64,000 nucleotides of DNA. Origin: Streptomyces flaveolus. GTDB lineage: Bacteria > Actinomycetota > Actinomycetes > Streptomycetales > Streptomycetaceae. Positions 37,746 to 46,663 of the stretch are shown in pieces; within the stretch, counting starts at the first letter, position 1, and each line of letters starts with the position of its first letter. The position numbers and the translations under genes were made by a program. Below the pieces are notes generated by a model. The model did no database searches. It was not told the DNA's origin and saw only the letters and a list, made by a program, of their open reading frames with translations. Where the stretch lies: positions 1 through 64,000 of the forward strand of contig NZ_JNWV01000002.1 of NCBI RefSeq assembly GCF_000716535.1. The letters run 5' to 3'.

Positions 37746-38408
37746 ATGTCCAGCGCTCTGCCGCCGTTCCCGAAGCCTGAGCAGCCCGTCGACGCGCCCC
37801 AGTTGCTGGAGGTCGGCCCGGCTTCCGGCGAGCCGTTCCTGCGTGCCGACGCCGCCCGCAACCGGGCCCGGCTGCTGGAGGCCGCCGCTCGGCTGATCGC
37901 GGACCACGGGGTGGCAGGGGTCACCATGGAGGCGGTGGCGACGGCGGCCAACGTGGGCAAAGGGACCGTCTTCCGCCGCTTCGGCGACCGCACCGGGCTG
38001 CTGATGGCCCTGCTCGACCACTCGGCAAGGCAGCTTCAGGCCGACTTCCTGAGCGGGCCCCCGCCGCTGGGCCCCGGCTCGCCGCCCCTGGAGCGGCTAC
38101 GGGCGTTCGGCGTGGCCGTGCTGTACCGCACGGCGGAGCAGCTGGACCTCCAACTGGCCGCCCAGCCGGAGCCGACCCGCCGGTTCGCGCACCCCGCCGC
38201 CGGGTCGCTGCGCATGCACGTCACGATGCTGCTCCGCCAGATCGTCCCGGACGCGGACTGCGACCTGCTGGCCCACACCCTGCTGGCCTCACTGGACCCC
38301 GCGCTGATCCACCACCTGACCCGACAGTGCGACATGCCCATGGAACGCCTGGAATCCGGCTGGCTCGACCTGGTCGCCCGGGTGACCGGCACGGAGCCGC
38401 GGCGCTAG
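37746..38408 (+). CDS. TetR-family repressor
   Basis: 220 aa, ATG 37746. The N-terminal 33 residues are an unusual Pro-rich extension. The HTH follows (about 37-85: RARLLEAAARLIADHGVAGV, then TMEAVATAANVGKGTVFRRF). The C-terminal domain is all helical. Regulation of itself and the FMN reductase through the two palindromes is likely, since the GGACC-N2-GGTCC type is common for TetR repressors; the inducer is unknown. Confidence 0.92.
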   Translation: MSSALPPFPKPEQPVDAPQLLEVGPASGEPFLRADAARNRARLLEAAARLIADHGVAGVTMEAVATAANVGKGTVFRRFGDRTGLLMALLDHSARQLQADFLSGPPPLGPGSPPLERLRAFGVAVLYRTAEQLDLQLAAQPEPTRRFAHPAAGSLRMHVTMLLRQIVPDADCDLLAHTLLASLDPALIHHLTRQCDMPMERLESGWLDLVARVTGTEPRR

Positions 38409-38730
38409 GCCGGCGCGGCGGCCTGCGCCGGGCTGGGCTGTCGCGGCGGCCCCCTTTGCGGACCCGCTCCGGTGGCGTGGAGCCGCATGGAGCCGCCGGG
38501 CCGACCCGGATCGAACGAGCCACGCGGAGAGCGCTACGCCGGGGTGGGTGGTGCGAGCCACCGGAACCGCTGTGCTGGGCGGGGTGGTGCGAGCCGCGCT
38601 TGGCTGTCGCGTGACATCGCATCGCGTCGCGGCGCTCGCGCGAAGTCGCCGGAGGCGGCCCTGAATGAGTCGGCCCCGCGCGGAATCACCGAGCCACGCC
38701 CAACGAGCCTGCCCGACGGGCACCGCCGCG
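38409..38730. other. Noncoding GC-rich stretch with partial repeats
   Basis: About 320 bp with no credible gene. It contains two copies of a GGGGTGG(GT)GGTGCGAGCC segment about 40 bp apart (near 38540 and 38580) and leads into the 76-bp tandem repeat. Reading frames here are Arg/Ala/Pro-rich and lack a start signal. Confidence 0.5.
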
Positions 38731-39050
38731 CCCGGCCCGGCCGAAGGGGCCTGCTGGGGTCGCGGCGCTCGGTCATGTCGCCTCCGCCGACTGGTAAATC
38801 GCCGCGCCCGGCCGGGCCGAACGGGTCTGCTGGGGTCGCGGCGCTCGGTCATGTCGCCCCGCGCCGCTGGTAAATCGCCGTGCCCGCCGGGCCGAATGGA
38901 CCTGCTGGGAACCGCCGTGCTCGGCCAAGTCGCCTCCGCCGACTGGTAAATCGCCGCGCCCGGCCGGGCCGAACGGGCCTGCTGGGGGTCGCCGCGCTCG
39001 GCTATGTCGTCTCACCCCGCTGGGGAATCGCCGCACCGGGTCCAGCCGCG
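38731..39050. repeat. Approximately 76-bp tandem repeat, four copies
   Basis: Four degenerate copies are marked by CTGCTGGG at 38751, 38827, 38902 and 38979 (periods 76, 75, 77). Each unit has a CTGGTAAATCGCC or GGGGAATCGCC core. Since the period varies and is not a multiple of three, the array is not coding. Confidence 0.85.
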
Positions 39051-39400
39051 TCGGGCCGCGCCGACCCTCGTACCCGGTCCAGTCGCCCGGCCCGCCCGGC
39101 CCGCTCAGCCCCCGGCACCGGATCCAGTGGCCCCGGCCCGCGCCGACCCCCGTACCCGGTCCAGTCGCCTCGGCCCGCCCGCTCAGCCCCCGGCACCCGG
39201 TCCAGTCGCCTCGGCCCGCTCCAACCCCGGCACCTGCCCGAGCCGCCTCGGCTCGCTCGGCCCCTCGGCACCCGGCCCAGTCACCTCGGCCCGCTCGGCC
39301 CGCTCGGCCCGCTCAGCCCCCGGCACCTGCCCGAGCCACCTCGGCCCCGGCACCTGCCCCCGCCGCCCCAGCCCGCTCGCGCCCACGCGCCCCCCACGGC
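39051..39400. repeat. Degenerate Pro/Arg-type GC repeats
   Basis: Successive variants of CTCGGCCCGCTC(A)GCCCCCGGCACC(TG/CGG) units, 35-42 bp apart, fill this stretch next to the monooxygenase stop at 39413. No gene is visible. Confidence 0.7.
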
Positions 39401-39412
39401 AAGCCCGCCAGC

Positions 39413-40561
39413 TCAGTCCTCCTGGCCGGTGAACAGGTTCACCAACCCCTGGGGCGCGTCCGTGCGGAACAGCAGGGACTGGCTGTGGGCGGATTCCGTC
39501 GCGGAGGCCTCGGCGCGCGGGAACATCCGGGACTCGTAGGCGGCCAGCGCGGCCTCCGTGTCGCCGGGGTGCGCGGCCAGGGCGAGGCCCAGTTCGGCGC
39601 CGTCGATCAGGGCGAGGTTGGCGCCCTCGCCGGCGAACGGCGACATCAGATGGGCCGCGTCGCCGAGCAGGGTCACCCCGGGCACCCGCTCCCAGCGATG
39701 CCCGGCCGGCAGGGCGTGGATGCGGCGGGGCACCAGCGCGCCGTCCGCGTCCGCGACCAGCGCCCGCAGGCTCGCGTCCCAGCCGTCGAACTCCTTCAGC
39801 ACGGCAGCCTTGGCCGCCTCGGTGTCGGTGAAGTCGATGCCGTCCAGCCAGTCCTCCGGAGCCACCACGGCGGCGTACACATGCAGGCTGCCGTCGGTCT
39901 CACGGTGGGCGAGGAAACCGCGGCCGGGGCCGAGCGCGAAGAGCATGCCGCCGCCGACCACCTCCGCGCTCACCGGATGCCGCACATCCGCCTCCCACAG
40001 ATCCACCTCCACGAACGACACACCGGTGTACGCGGGCCGGGCCGCGGAGACCAGCGGGCGCACGCGCGACCAGGAGCCGTCCGCGCCGACCAGCACATCG
40101 GTGGTGAACTCGGTGCCGTCCGCGAGCGTCACCCGGTGCCGGCCGCCGTCCAGCGGGCGCGCGCCGGTGACCTTGGCGTCCCAGCGCACCGTGCCGGCGG
40201 GCAGGGAGCCGAGCAGTAGGTCGCGCAGATCGCCCCGGTCTATCTCGGGCCGGCCGCCGGTGCCGTCGTCGGGCTCCGCCAGCCGGACCGTGCCGTCCTG
40301 GTCGAGGACCCGCAGGGCCTGGCCGCCGGAGTGCACCCGGGTCAGGAACTCCTCGTGCAGGCCGGCGGCCCGCAGCGCCTCCTGGCCGGTGTCGTCGTGG
40401 ATGTCGAGCATGCCGCCCTGGACCCGGGCGTCCGCCGACGCGTCCAGGTCGAACAGCGCGGCCTCGACGCCGTGCACGTGCAGCACGCGGGCGAGCGTGA
40501 GTCCGCCGAGGCCGGCGCCGACGACGGCGACGGGGTGGTGGGGGAGGGAACCGGTGGTCAC
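39413..40561 (-). CDS. TetX-like FAD-dependent monooxygenase
   Basis: 382 aa from the GTG at 40561, overlapping the TetR stop (GTGA). The class A flavin monooxygenase motifs are intact: GAGLGGL (about residues 15-21), VLVGADGSWSRVR and GVTLLGDAAHLMSPFAGEG. The GGMLDIHDDTGQEAL and RPEIDRGDLRDLLLGSL segments resemble the TetX branch of tetracycline-inactivating enzymes. Co-transcription with TetR and upstream operators fits a substrate-induced resistance or degradation gene. A natural substrate, possibly an aromatic polyketide, is more likely than a clinical drug. Confidence 0.82.
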   Translation of the reverse strand: MTTGSLPHHPVAVVGAGLGGLTLARVLHVHGVEAALFDLDASADARVQGGMLDIHDDTGQEALRAAGLHEEFLTRVHSGGQALRVLDQDGTVRLAEPDDGTGGRPEIDRGDLRDLLLGSLPAGTVRWDAKVTGARPLDGGRHRVTLADGTEFTTDVLVGADGSWSRVRPLVSAARPAYTGVSFVEVDLWEADVRHPVSAEVVGGGMLFALGPGRGFLAHRETDGSLHVYAAVVAPEDWLDGIDFTDTEAAKAAVLKEFDGWDASLRALVADADGALVPRRIHALPAGHRWERVPGVTLLGDAAHLMSPFAGEGANLALIDGAELGLALAAHPGDTEAALAAYESRMFPRAEASATESAHSQSLLFRTDAPQGLVNLFTGQED

Positions 40562-41262
40562 GTGGCCTCCTGGCCTTCGGTGGGTACGTCGGTCGGTGCG
40601 GGGGTCGGTACGGCGGTTCGCTCGATGCCGTTGATCAGCGTCTGGAAGGTCCACGACAGACGGGCCTCGGGCGTGCCGGACAGCAGCGCGTCGGCGCCGG
40701 CGGCGATGTGCGGATGGGTCGCGGCGGGCGCCTCGCGCAGGGCCCGCGCAGCGGCCTGCCAGTCGCCCTGGGGCTGCTCCCCGGCGTGCTCGGCGGCGGT
40801 CGCCGTGGCGTGCTGGAGCAGCAGGTCCACGCCCCAGGCCGCCTGGGCGAGCGGCACCCCGCCCGCCTGGAGCAGCTCCAGCAGGGTCTCGACCAGGCGC
40901 AGGTAGTGCGGTCCGCTCGGCCGGGCGGTCAGCGCCGAGCGAGCGAGGGAGGGGTGCTCCAGGAGCATCGCGGTGTAGTCGGTGAGCACCCGCTCCAGCC
41001 GCTCCCGCCAGCTGCCCCCGGCCGGTGCCGGGCCGACCGTGCCGAGCAGTTCGTCCAGGACGGCCGCGTGCAGTTCGTCGGTGTTGCGGACGTACACGTA
41101 GAGCGAGGCCGGGCCGGTGTCGAGTTCCTGCGCGAGCCGTCGCATCGTCACCTTGCGGAGCCCTTCCGTCCGCAGGATCGCGACGGCGGCGGCGATGATG
41201 CCCTCCCGGGTCAGGGCGGGTTTGGCGGGACGCTCCCGGCGGGAGCGGGGGGCAGCGTTCAT
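40558..41262 (-). CDS. TetR-family regulator
   Basis: 234 aa, ATG 41262. The HTH is at about 18-65 (LTREGIIAAAVAILRTEGLR, then RRLAQELDTGPASLYVYVRN). The C-terminal domain is long and helical like TetR_C_1 (PF02909), common to Tet-type drug sensors. It is the first gene of a two-gene unit with the monooxygenase, and the operators immediately upstream indicate autoregulation. Confidence 0.92.
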   Translation of the reverse strand: MNAAPRSRRERPAKPALTREGIIAAAVAILRTEGLRKVTMRRLAQELDTGPASLYVYVRNTDELHAAVLDELLGTVGPAPAGGSWRERLERVLTDYTAMLLEHPSLARSALTARPSGPHYLRLVETLLELLQAGGVPLAQAAWGVDLLLQHATATAAEHAGEQPQGDWQAAARALREAPAATHPHIAAGADALLSGTPEARLSWTFQTLINGIERTAVPTPAPTDVPTEGQEAT

Positions 41263-41273
41263 GCCCTCACGAT

Positions 41274-41318
41274 AACGAACATGTTCGTTCCGAACAAGTT
41301 CGGCACGAACGTGTTCGT
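41274..41318. promoter_or_regulatory. Three tandem palindromes phased 15 bp apart
   Basis: AACGAACATGTTCGTT (41274-41289), CCGAACAAGTTCGG (41290-41303) and ACGAACGTGTTCGT (41305-41318) share the CGAAC-N2-GTTCG core. Their centres are 41281.5, 41296.5 and 41311.5, exactly 15 bp apart. They start 11 bp upstream of the TetR start. Confidence 0.85.
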
Positions 41319-41411
41319 CAAGAGATGTACGAACGCCCTCTTTGTCGAACGATGAACCACCTTGCCCCGCCCGCTCCCGGCCCCGACCCCTCTGCCAAGA
41401 TGCGGTCTGTC

Positions 41412-42413
41412 ATGGTGCAGATACCGAACACGCCCACGAGTGCCGACGTGGCCCGCCTGGCCGGCGTCTCGCGCGCGACCGTCTCCTACGTCATCAACAA
41501 CACCAGCGCCGTACGGATCAGCGAATCCACCCGCCGACGCGTGCACGAGGCCGCCCGCGAGCTGGGATACGTCCCCCACGCCGCCGCCCGCAGCCTGCGC
41601 GCCGGACACAGCCGTATGGTCCTCATGCCCGCCCCGGTGATCCCGGTGGGACCCCTCTACAGCCGGTTCCTGAACGAACTCCAGTGGGCGCTGGGCCGCC
41701 TCGACTACACCGTCGTCCAGTACGGCAGCGTCGGCCTGGAGGGAGACGAGGCCGCCCGCGCCTGGGCGGAACTGCGGCCGGTGGCCGTCCTGGTACCCGG
41801 TGCCGGTCTCGGCCCGCAGGGCGTCGCCGTGCTCAAGCGGTCCGGCGCCCGGGCCGTGGTCACCCTCGGCCCCGGCCGCGTCGAGGGAGCGCACGCCCTG
41901 CTGATGGACCACGACGCCGTCGGCCACTGCGCGGGCGCCCACCTGTACGCCGGCGGGCGGCGCCGGATCGGTGTCGTACTGCCAGGGGAGCCGGGACTGG
42001 AGGCCTATTCACGGCCCCGGCTCGCCGGCGTGCGCGAGGCGCTGCGGGGCACGGACGCCACCGTGACGGAGCTGCCGCTCGCCTACACCGAGGAGGCCGC
42101 CGCCGAACTGGCCGCCCGCTGGACCGAGTCCGGCCTGGACGCGGTGTTCGCCTACAACGACGAGTACGCGATGCTGCTCATGCGCGCCCTCCAGGACGAG
42201 GGCGTACGCATCCCCGAGGACGTCGCCGTGATCGGTGCCGACGACCTGATGCTGGGGCGGCTGCTGCGGCCCCGGCTCAGCACGGTCCACATCGAACTGC
42301 CCTCCGGGCGGTACCTCGCGGAACTGGTCGACCGTGCCGTGCGCGACCCGGGCGGAGAGCCGGAGGTGCACACCGTGCTGGGAGCCTCGGTGATCCGGCG
42401 CGAGTCCAGTTGA
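41412..42413 (+). CDS. LacI-family regulator
   Basis: 333 aa from the ATG at 41412. The HTH is at residues about 8-55 (TSADVARLAGVSRATVSYVI, then TRRRVHEAARELGYVPHAAA). The periplasmic-binding-like sensor domain follows, with AYNDEYAMLLMRALQDEGVR and VAVIGADDLMLGRLLRPRLS. ATGs at 41352 and 41400 are possible earlier starts. It binds a small ligand, usually a sugar; the target genes cannot be told from here. It shares the promoter region with the TetR operon. Confidence 0.88.
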   Translation: MVQIPNTPTSADVARLAGVSRATVSYVINNTSAVRISESTRRRVHEAARELGYVPHAAARSLRAGHSRMVLMPAPVIPVGPLYSRFLNELQWALGRLDYTVVQYGSVGLEGDEAARAWAELRPVAVLVPGAGLGPQGVAVLKRSGARAVVTLGPGRVEGAHALLMDHDAVGHCAGAHLYAGGRRRIGVVLPGEPGLEAYSRPRLAGVREALRGTDATVTELPLAYTEEAAAELAARWTESGLDAVFAYNDEYAMLLMRALQDEGVRIPEDVAVIGADDLMLGRLLRPRLSTVHIELPSGRYLAELVDRAVRDPGGEPEVHTVLGASVIRRESS

Positions 42414-42452
42414 TCCGGCCCCGCACGCGGTGTCACCGCGGCCCCGCACGTG

Positions 42453-42857
42453 TTACTGCTGCGCCTGTCCCGGCTGCTCCTGCGCCTGACCCTGCTCCTG
42501 CTGGGCGGCGATGTCCTTGCGGACCTCGTCCATGTCGAGCTTGCGGGCCTGCCCGATGAGGTCGGCGAGCATGGGCGCGGGCAGGGCGCCCGGCTGGGCG
42601 TAGACCGCGACCTGGTCGCGCACGATCATCAGCGTCGGGATCGACTGGATGTCGAAGGCGGCGGCCAGCTCCGGCTGCGCCTCGGTGTCCACCTTGGCGA
42701 AGACCAGGTCGGGGTTCTCCTCGGCGGCCTTCTCGTAGACGGGCGCGAACGACCGGCAGGGCCCGCACCAGGACGCCCAGAAGTCGATGAGAACGAACTC
42801 GTTCTCCGTGACCGTCTGGTCGAAGTTCTCCTTGGTCAGCTCCACAGTGCTGCTCAT
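42453..42857 (-). CDS. trxA: Thioredoxin
   Basis: 134 aa, ATG 42857 with AGAGGGAA upstream. The fold is normal: FVLIDFWASWCGPCRSF with the WCGPC active site (about residues 30-34) and IQSIPTLMIVRDQ with the cis-Pro. The last 18 residues are a Gln-rich tail (QQEQGQAQEQPGQAQQ), which is unusual and of unknown role. It provides reducing power for proteins such as ribonucleotide reductase. It is divergent from a flavoprotein disulfide oxidoreductase gene, with 140 bp between them, which is not a thioredoxin reductase. Confidence 0.92.
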   Translation of the reverse strand: MSSTVELTKENFDQTVTENEFVLIDFWASWCGPCRSFAPVYEKAAEENPDLVFAKVDTEAQPELAAAFDIQSIPTLMIVRDQVAVYAQPGALPAPMLADLIGQARKLDMDEVRKDIAAQQEQGQAQEQPGQAQQ

Positions 42858-42997
42858 GGCGTGATTCCCTCTTCCTGGTGTGGGGTGTGCCGACGTCGCA
42901 AACACGGCCACCGCTCCGGCTATTCCACCCGTGCACGCCCGTGTTCCGCGCGCGTACCCATGTGGCCACGGCGCACACCACCCACCAGACTGACCCC

Positions 42998-44428
42998 ATG
43001 ACGGAAACGGAATCCATCGCTTACGACGTCGTGGTGATCGGGGGCGGGCCCGTGGGGGAGAACGTCGCCGACCGCACCCGCGCGGCCGGCCTCACCACGG
43101 CGCTCGTGGAGAGCGAACTGCTCGGCGGCGAATGCTCGTACTGGGCGTGCATGCCCAGCAAGGCCCTGCTCAGGCCGGTCATCGCACAGGCCGACGCCCG
43201 CCGCCTGCCCGGCCTCGCCCAGGCGGTCCAGGGCCCGCTCGACGCCCCGGCCGTGCTGGCCCGCCGGGACTACTTCACCGCGAACTGGAAGGACGGCGGC
43301 CAGGTCGCCTGGCTGGAGGGCACCGGCGCCGTCCTGTACCGCGGCCAGGGCCGGCTGGCCGGGCCGCGCACGGTCACGGTCACCGGCCCCGACGGCACGG
43401 TCACCACCCTCACCGCCCGGCACGCCGTGGCCGTGTCCACCGGCACCCGGGCCCAGCTGCCCGACCTGCCCGGACTGGCCGAGGTCAAGCCCTGGACCAG
43501 CCGTGAGGCCACCAGCGCCCAGGCGGCCCCGGGCCGGCTGATCGTCGTCGGCGGCGGCGTCGTCGCCACCGAGATGGCCACCGCCTGGCAGGCCCTCGGC
43601 TCCCGGGTCACCATGCTGGTACGCGGCAAGGGCCTGCTGAACCGCATGGAGCCGTTCGCCGGTGAACTGGTCGCCGAGGCCCTCACCGAGGCGGGCGTCG
43701 ACCTGCGCACCGGCACCTCCGTGGAGTCCGTCAGCCGCGAGAACGGCACGGTCGTGGCCGTCACCTCCGCCGGCGACCGGATCGAGGGCGACGAGATCCT
43801 CTTCGCCACCGGCCGCGTCCCGCACACGGACGACATCGGCCTGGAGACCGTCGGCCTGGAACCCGGTTCCTGGCTGGACGTCGACGACAGCCTTCGGGTG
43901 ACCGGCACCGACTGGCTGTACGCGGTCGGCGACGTCAACCACCGTGCCCTCCTCACCCACCAGGGCAAGTACCAGGCCCGCATCGCGGGCGCCGCCATCG
44001 CCGCCCGCGCCGCCGGGAGCACGGTCGCGGAGGAGCCCTGGGGCGCCCACGCCGCCACCGCCGACCACCACGCCGTCCCCCAGGTCGTCTTCACCGACCC
44101 GGAGGCCGCCGCGGTCGGGCTCTCCCTCGCCGAGGCGGAACAGGCCGGTCACCGGGTCCGTGCCGTCGACGTGGAGTTCTCCTCCGTCGCGGGCGCCGGC
44201 CTGTACGGCGACGGCTACAAGGGGCGCGCCCGCATGGTCGTGGACCTGGAGGACGAGATCCTGCGCGGGGTCACCTTCGTCGGCCCCGGCGTCGGTGAAC
44301 TCATCCACTCGGCCAGCGTCGCGGTCGCGGGACACGTCCCGGTCAGCCGGCTGTGGCACGTCGTCCCGTCGTACCCGACGCTGAGCGAGGTGTGGCTGCG
44401 GCTGCTGGAGGCCTACCGGGACAACTGA
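42998..44428 (+). CDS. Pyridine nucleotide-disulfide oxidoreductase
   Basis: 476 aa from the ATG at 42998. FAD site VVVIGGGPVGENVA near residue 11, redox Cys pair GGECSYWACMPSKALLRP (the CX4C disulfide), NAD site IVVGGGVVATEMATAW, and the C-terminal dimerisation domain (VVFTDPEAAAVGLSLAEAE). It lacks the usual C-terminal HxxxxE of lipoamide dehydrogenase as far as I can see (AVAGHVPVSRLWHVVPSYPT has a His). Similar to mercuric/lipoamide-type reductases without a known substrate. No metal-binding domain is seen. Confidence 0.88.
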   Translation: MTETESIAYDVVVIGGGPVGENVADRTRAAGLTTALVESELLGGECSYWACMPSKALLRPVIAQADARRLPGLAQAVQGPLDAPAVLARRDYFTANWKDGGQVAWLEGTGAVLYRGQGRLAGPRTVTVTGPDGTVTTLTARHAVAVSTGTRAQLPDLPGLAEVKPWTSREATSAQAAPGRLIVVGGGVVATEMATAWQALGSRVTMLVRGKGLLNRMEPFAGELVAEALTEAGVDLRTGTSVESVSRENGTVVAVTSAGDRIEGDEILFATGRVPHTDDIGLETVGLEPGSWLDVDDSLRVTGTDWLYAVGDVNHRALLTHQGKYQARIAGAAIAARAAGSTVAEEPWGAHAATADHHAVPQVVFTDPEAAAVGLSLAEAEQAGHRVRAVDVEFSSVAGAGLYGDGYKGRARMVVDLEDEILRGVTFVGPGVGELIHSASVAVAGHVPVSRLWHVVPSYPTLSEVWLRLLEAYRDN

Positions 44429-44436
44429 ACCGCGGG

Positions 44437-45081
44437 CTACGGCAGTTCGAAGCCCAGGGCCTCGGCCGCCGCCTCCGGCGTCGGCTGGGCCCACAGGGCC
44501 GCCACCGCCTCGTTGGTGGACAGCGAGCGCAGCTCCGCGCGGTCCAGGTAGAGCGTGCCGTCGAGGTGGTCCGTCTCGTGCTGGACGATCCGGGCCGGCC
44601 AGCCGGTGAACACCTCGTCCAGCGCGCGGCCCTGTTCGTCCGCGCCGCGCAGCCGCACCTCGGCGTGCCGGGCCACCACCGCCTGCCAGCCCGGCACGCT
44701 GAGGCAGCCCTCGAAGAAGGCGGCCGTGGCGCTGCCGACGGGCTCGTACGAGGGGTTGACCAGGACCCGGAAGGGCTGCGGCACCCGGCCCCGGGCGACC
44801 GCCACCTCCTCGGGCACCGGCGCCGGGTCCTCGATGACCGCGATCCGCAGCGGCACACCGACCTGCGGGGCGGCGAGGCCCACGCCGGGGGCCGCGCGCA
44901 TGGTGACGCGCAGGGCCTCGACGAACCGGGCCAGCAGCGCGGGGCCGAGCTGGCCGTCGTACGGCTCGGTGCCGCGCCGCAGCACCGGCTGTCCGGCCGC
45001 GACGATGGGCAAGGGGCCGCCGGCGGCGAGGAGTTCCTCGACCCGCTCGGCGAGCGGTGCGTGATCACGGGGAGGTGCCAT
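44437..45081 (-). CDS. def: Peptide deformylase
   Basis: 214 aa, ATG 45081 with GGAGGTG upstream. All three family motifs are present: GVGLAAPQVG (motif 1), EGCLSVPG (motif 2), QHETDHLDG (motif 3, the metal-binding HExxH). It removes the formyl group from new peptides. The C-terminal part (after LYLDRAEL) is longer than in short forms, as in type I actinobacterial enzymes. It is convergent with the upstream oxidoreductase, 8 nt apart. Confidence 0.95.
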   Translation of the reverse strand: MAPPRDHAPLAERVEELLAAGGPLPIVAAGQPVLRRGTEPYDGQLGPALLARFVEALRVTMRAAPGVGLAAPQVGVPLRIAVIEDPAPVPEEVAVARGRVPQPFRVLVNPSYEPVGSATAAFFEGCLSVPGWQAVVARHAEVRLRGADEQGRALDEVFTGWPARIVQHETDHLDGTLYLDRAELRSLSTNEAVAALWAQPTPEAAAEALGFELP

Positions 45082-45214
45082 CGCGTCAGGATGCCACGCC
45101 CGCCCGCCACCCCCTGTGGCACAGCTCACCAACACCCCGGGGAACTCAGCCCTTTCGCGGTCCGACTACTGGACCGCCCTCGCTTTTCGCGCCGAGTCCC
45201 GGAGAAGCCCGCCG

Positions 45215-46615
45215 ATGACCACCGTTCCCTCGACCACCCCGGCCGAGGCGTCCCGCCCCGCCACCCGCGGCCGCTGGGCACCCCTGCGCCCCCTCGTGCT
45301 GCGCCTGCACTTCTACGCCGGCGTGCTCGTCGCGCCCTTCCTGCTGATCGCCGCCGTCACCGGCCTGCTGTACGCGGGCTCCTTCCAGGCCGAGAAGCTC
45401 GTGTACGGCCATGAGCTGACCGTTCCGGCCGGCGAACGCGAACTGCCCGTCTCCGCCCAGGTGGCCGCCGCCCGCGAGGCCCACCCGGAGGGCACGGTCG
45501 CGGCCGTCCGCCCATCGCCCGAGGCCGGCGCCACGACCCGGGTGCTGCTCACCGGGGTGAGGGGCGTCGACCCGGAGCACACCCTCGCCGTGTTCGTGGA
45601 CCCGTACACCGGTTCGGTCCGTGGCGCCCTCGAACAGTACGGCGCGACGGGCGCGTTGCCCCTGCGCACCTGGATCGACGAGCTGCACCGCGATCTGCAC
45701 CGGGGAGAGACCGGCCGGCTCTACAGCGAGCTGGCCGCCAGTTGGCTGTGGGTGATCGCGGGCGGCGGCCTGGTGCTGTGGTTCTCCCGGCGCCGCGCCC
45801 TGCGCAGGGTGCGCGGCACCGGCGGCCGGCGCCGCACCCTCGGCCTGCACGGCACCGTCGGCGTCTGGACCGCCGCCGGGTTCCTGTTCCTGTCCGCGAC
45901 CGGCCTGACCTGGTCGGCGTACGCCGGCGCGAACATCGACGAGCTGCGCACCTCGCTCGGCCAGGCCACCCCGTCCGTCTCGGCGGCCGCGACCGGTGGC
46001 GACCACGCGGGCCACGGCTCGGCGGCGTCCGCCGGCGGCACGGCGGAGCACGGCGTGGGCCTGGACCGGGTGCTCGCCGCGGCCCGCGCGAAGGGGCTCG
46101 GCGACCCGGTGGAGATCGTGCCGCCCGCGGACGCCGGCAGCGCCTACGTGGTCAGGCAGATCCAGCGGAGCTGGCCCGAGAAGCAGGACTCCGTCGCCGT
46201 CGACCCCGCCACCGGCCGGGTCACCGACGAACTGCGGTTCGCCGACCACCCGGTGCTCGCCAAGCTCACCCGCTGGGGCATCGACCTGCACACCGGCGTC
46301 CTCTTCGGGCTCGTCAACCAGATCGCCCTCGCGCTGCTCGCGCTCGCCCTGATCCTGCTCGTCGTCTGGGGCTACCGCATGTGGTGGCAGCGCGGCCGGG
46401 GCTCCGCCTTCGGCCGGCCCGTTCCGCGCGGCGCCTGGGCGGGGGTGCCGCCGCACCTCCTCGTCCCGGCGCTCGCGGCCGTCGCCGTGCTCGGCTGGTT
46501 CGTGCCGCTGCTCGGCGTCCCGCTGGCCTGTTTCCTCGCCGTCGACATCCTCCTCGGCGAGCTCGCGCACCGGCGCGGGCGCCGCACCTACGGAAGTGTC
46601 AGTGGCGTGAAGTAG
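45215..46615 (+). CDS. PepSY-associated transmembrane protein
   Basis: 466 aa, ATG 45215 with GGAGAAG upstream. Four or more membrane segments are visible: about 27-50 (LRLHFYAGVLVAPFLLIAAV), 170-190, 205-230 (GVWTAAGFLFLSATGLTW) and about 385-410 and 420-455. PepSY-like periplasmic loops sit between them. A His-rich loop (GGDHAGHGSAASAGGTAEHG) is a candidate metal-binding site. The family (COG3182) is linked to iron or copper reduction. A BlaI/M56 pair follows and its -10 box overlaps this gene's stop. Confidence 0.85.
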   Translation: MTTVPSTTPAEASRPATRGRWAPLRPLVLRLHFYAGVLVAPFLLIAAVTGLLYAGSFQAEKLVYGHELTVPAGERELPVSAQVAAAREAHPEGTVAAVRPSPEAGATTRVLLTGVRGVDPEHTLAVFVDPYTGSVRGALEQYGATGALPLRTWIDELHRDLHRGETGRLYSELAASWLWVIAGGGLVLWFSRRRALRRVRGTGGRRRTLGLHGTVGVWTAAGFLFLSATGLTWSAYAGANIDELRTSLGQATPSVSAAATGGDHAGHGSAASAGGTAEHGVGLDRVLAAARAKGLGDPVEIVPPADAGSAYVVRQIQRSWPEKQDSVAVDPATGRVTDELRFADHPVLAKLTRWGIDLHTGVLFGLVNQIALALLALALILLVVWGYRMWWQRGRGSAFGRPVPRGAWAGVPPHLLVPALAAVAVLGWFVPLLGVPLACFLAVDILLGELAHRRGRRTYGSVSGVK

Positions 46616-46663
46616 CGTGGAACGGCGGGTGAGCGAGCGAGGGAACACGGGGGAGGACCGGAG

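Noticed and set aside
38289..38852. Overlapping frames such as MTERRDPSRP on the complement in the repeat field
   Set aside because: The same start recurs only because of the 76-bp repeat; repeat lengths of 75, 76 and 77 destroy frame conservation.
38731..39050. Possible CRISPR array
   Set aside because: Units are directly adjacent and degenerate, without unique spacers of constant length, and no cas genes are present.
42414..42452. CGCGGTG-T-CACCGCG palindrome between lacI and trxA
   Set aside because: A one-base loop is too tight for a hairpin; it may be a chance dyad in GC-rich DNA.
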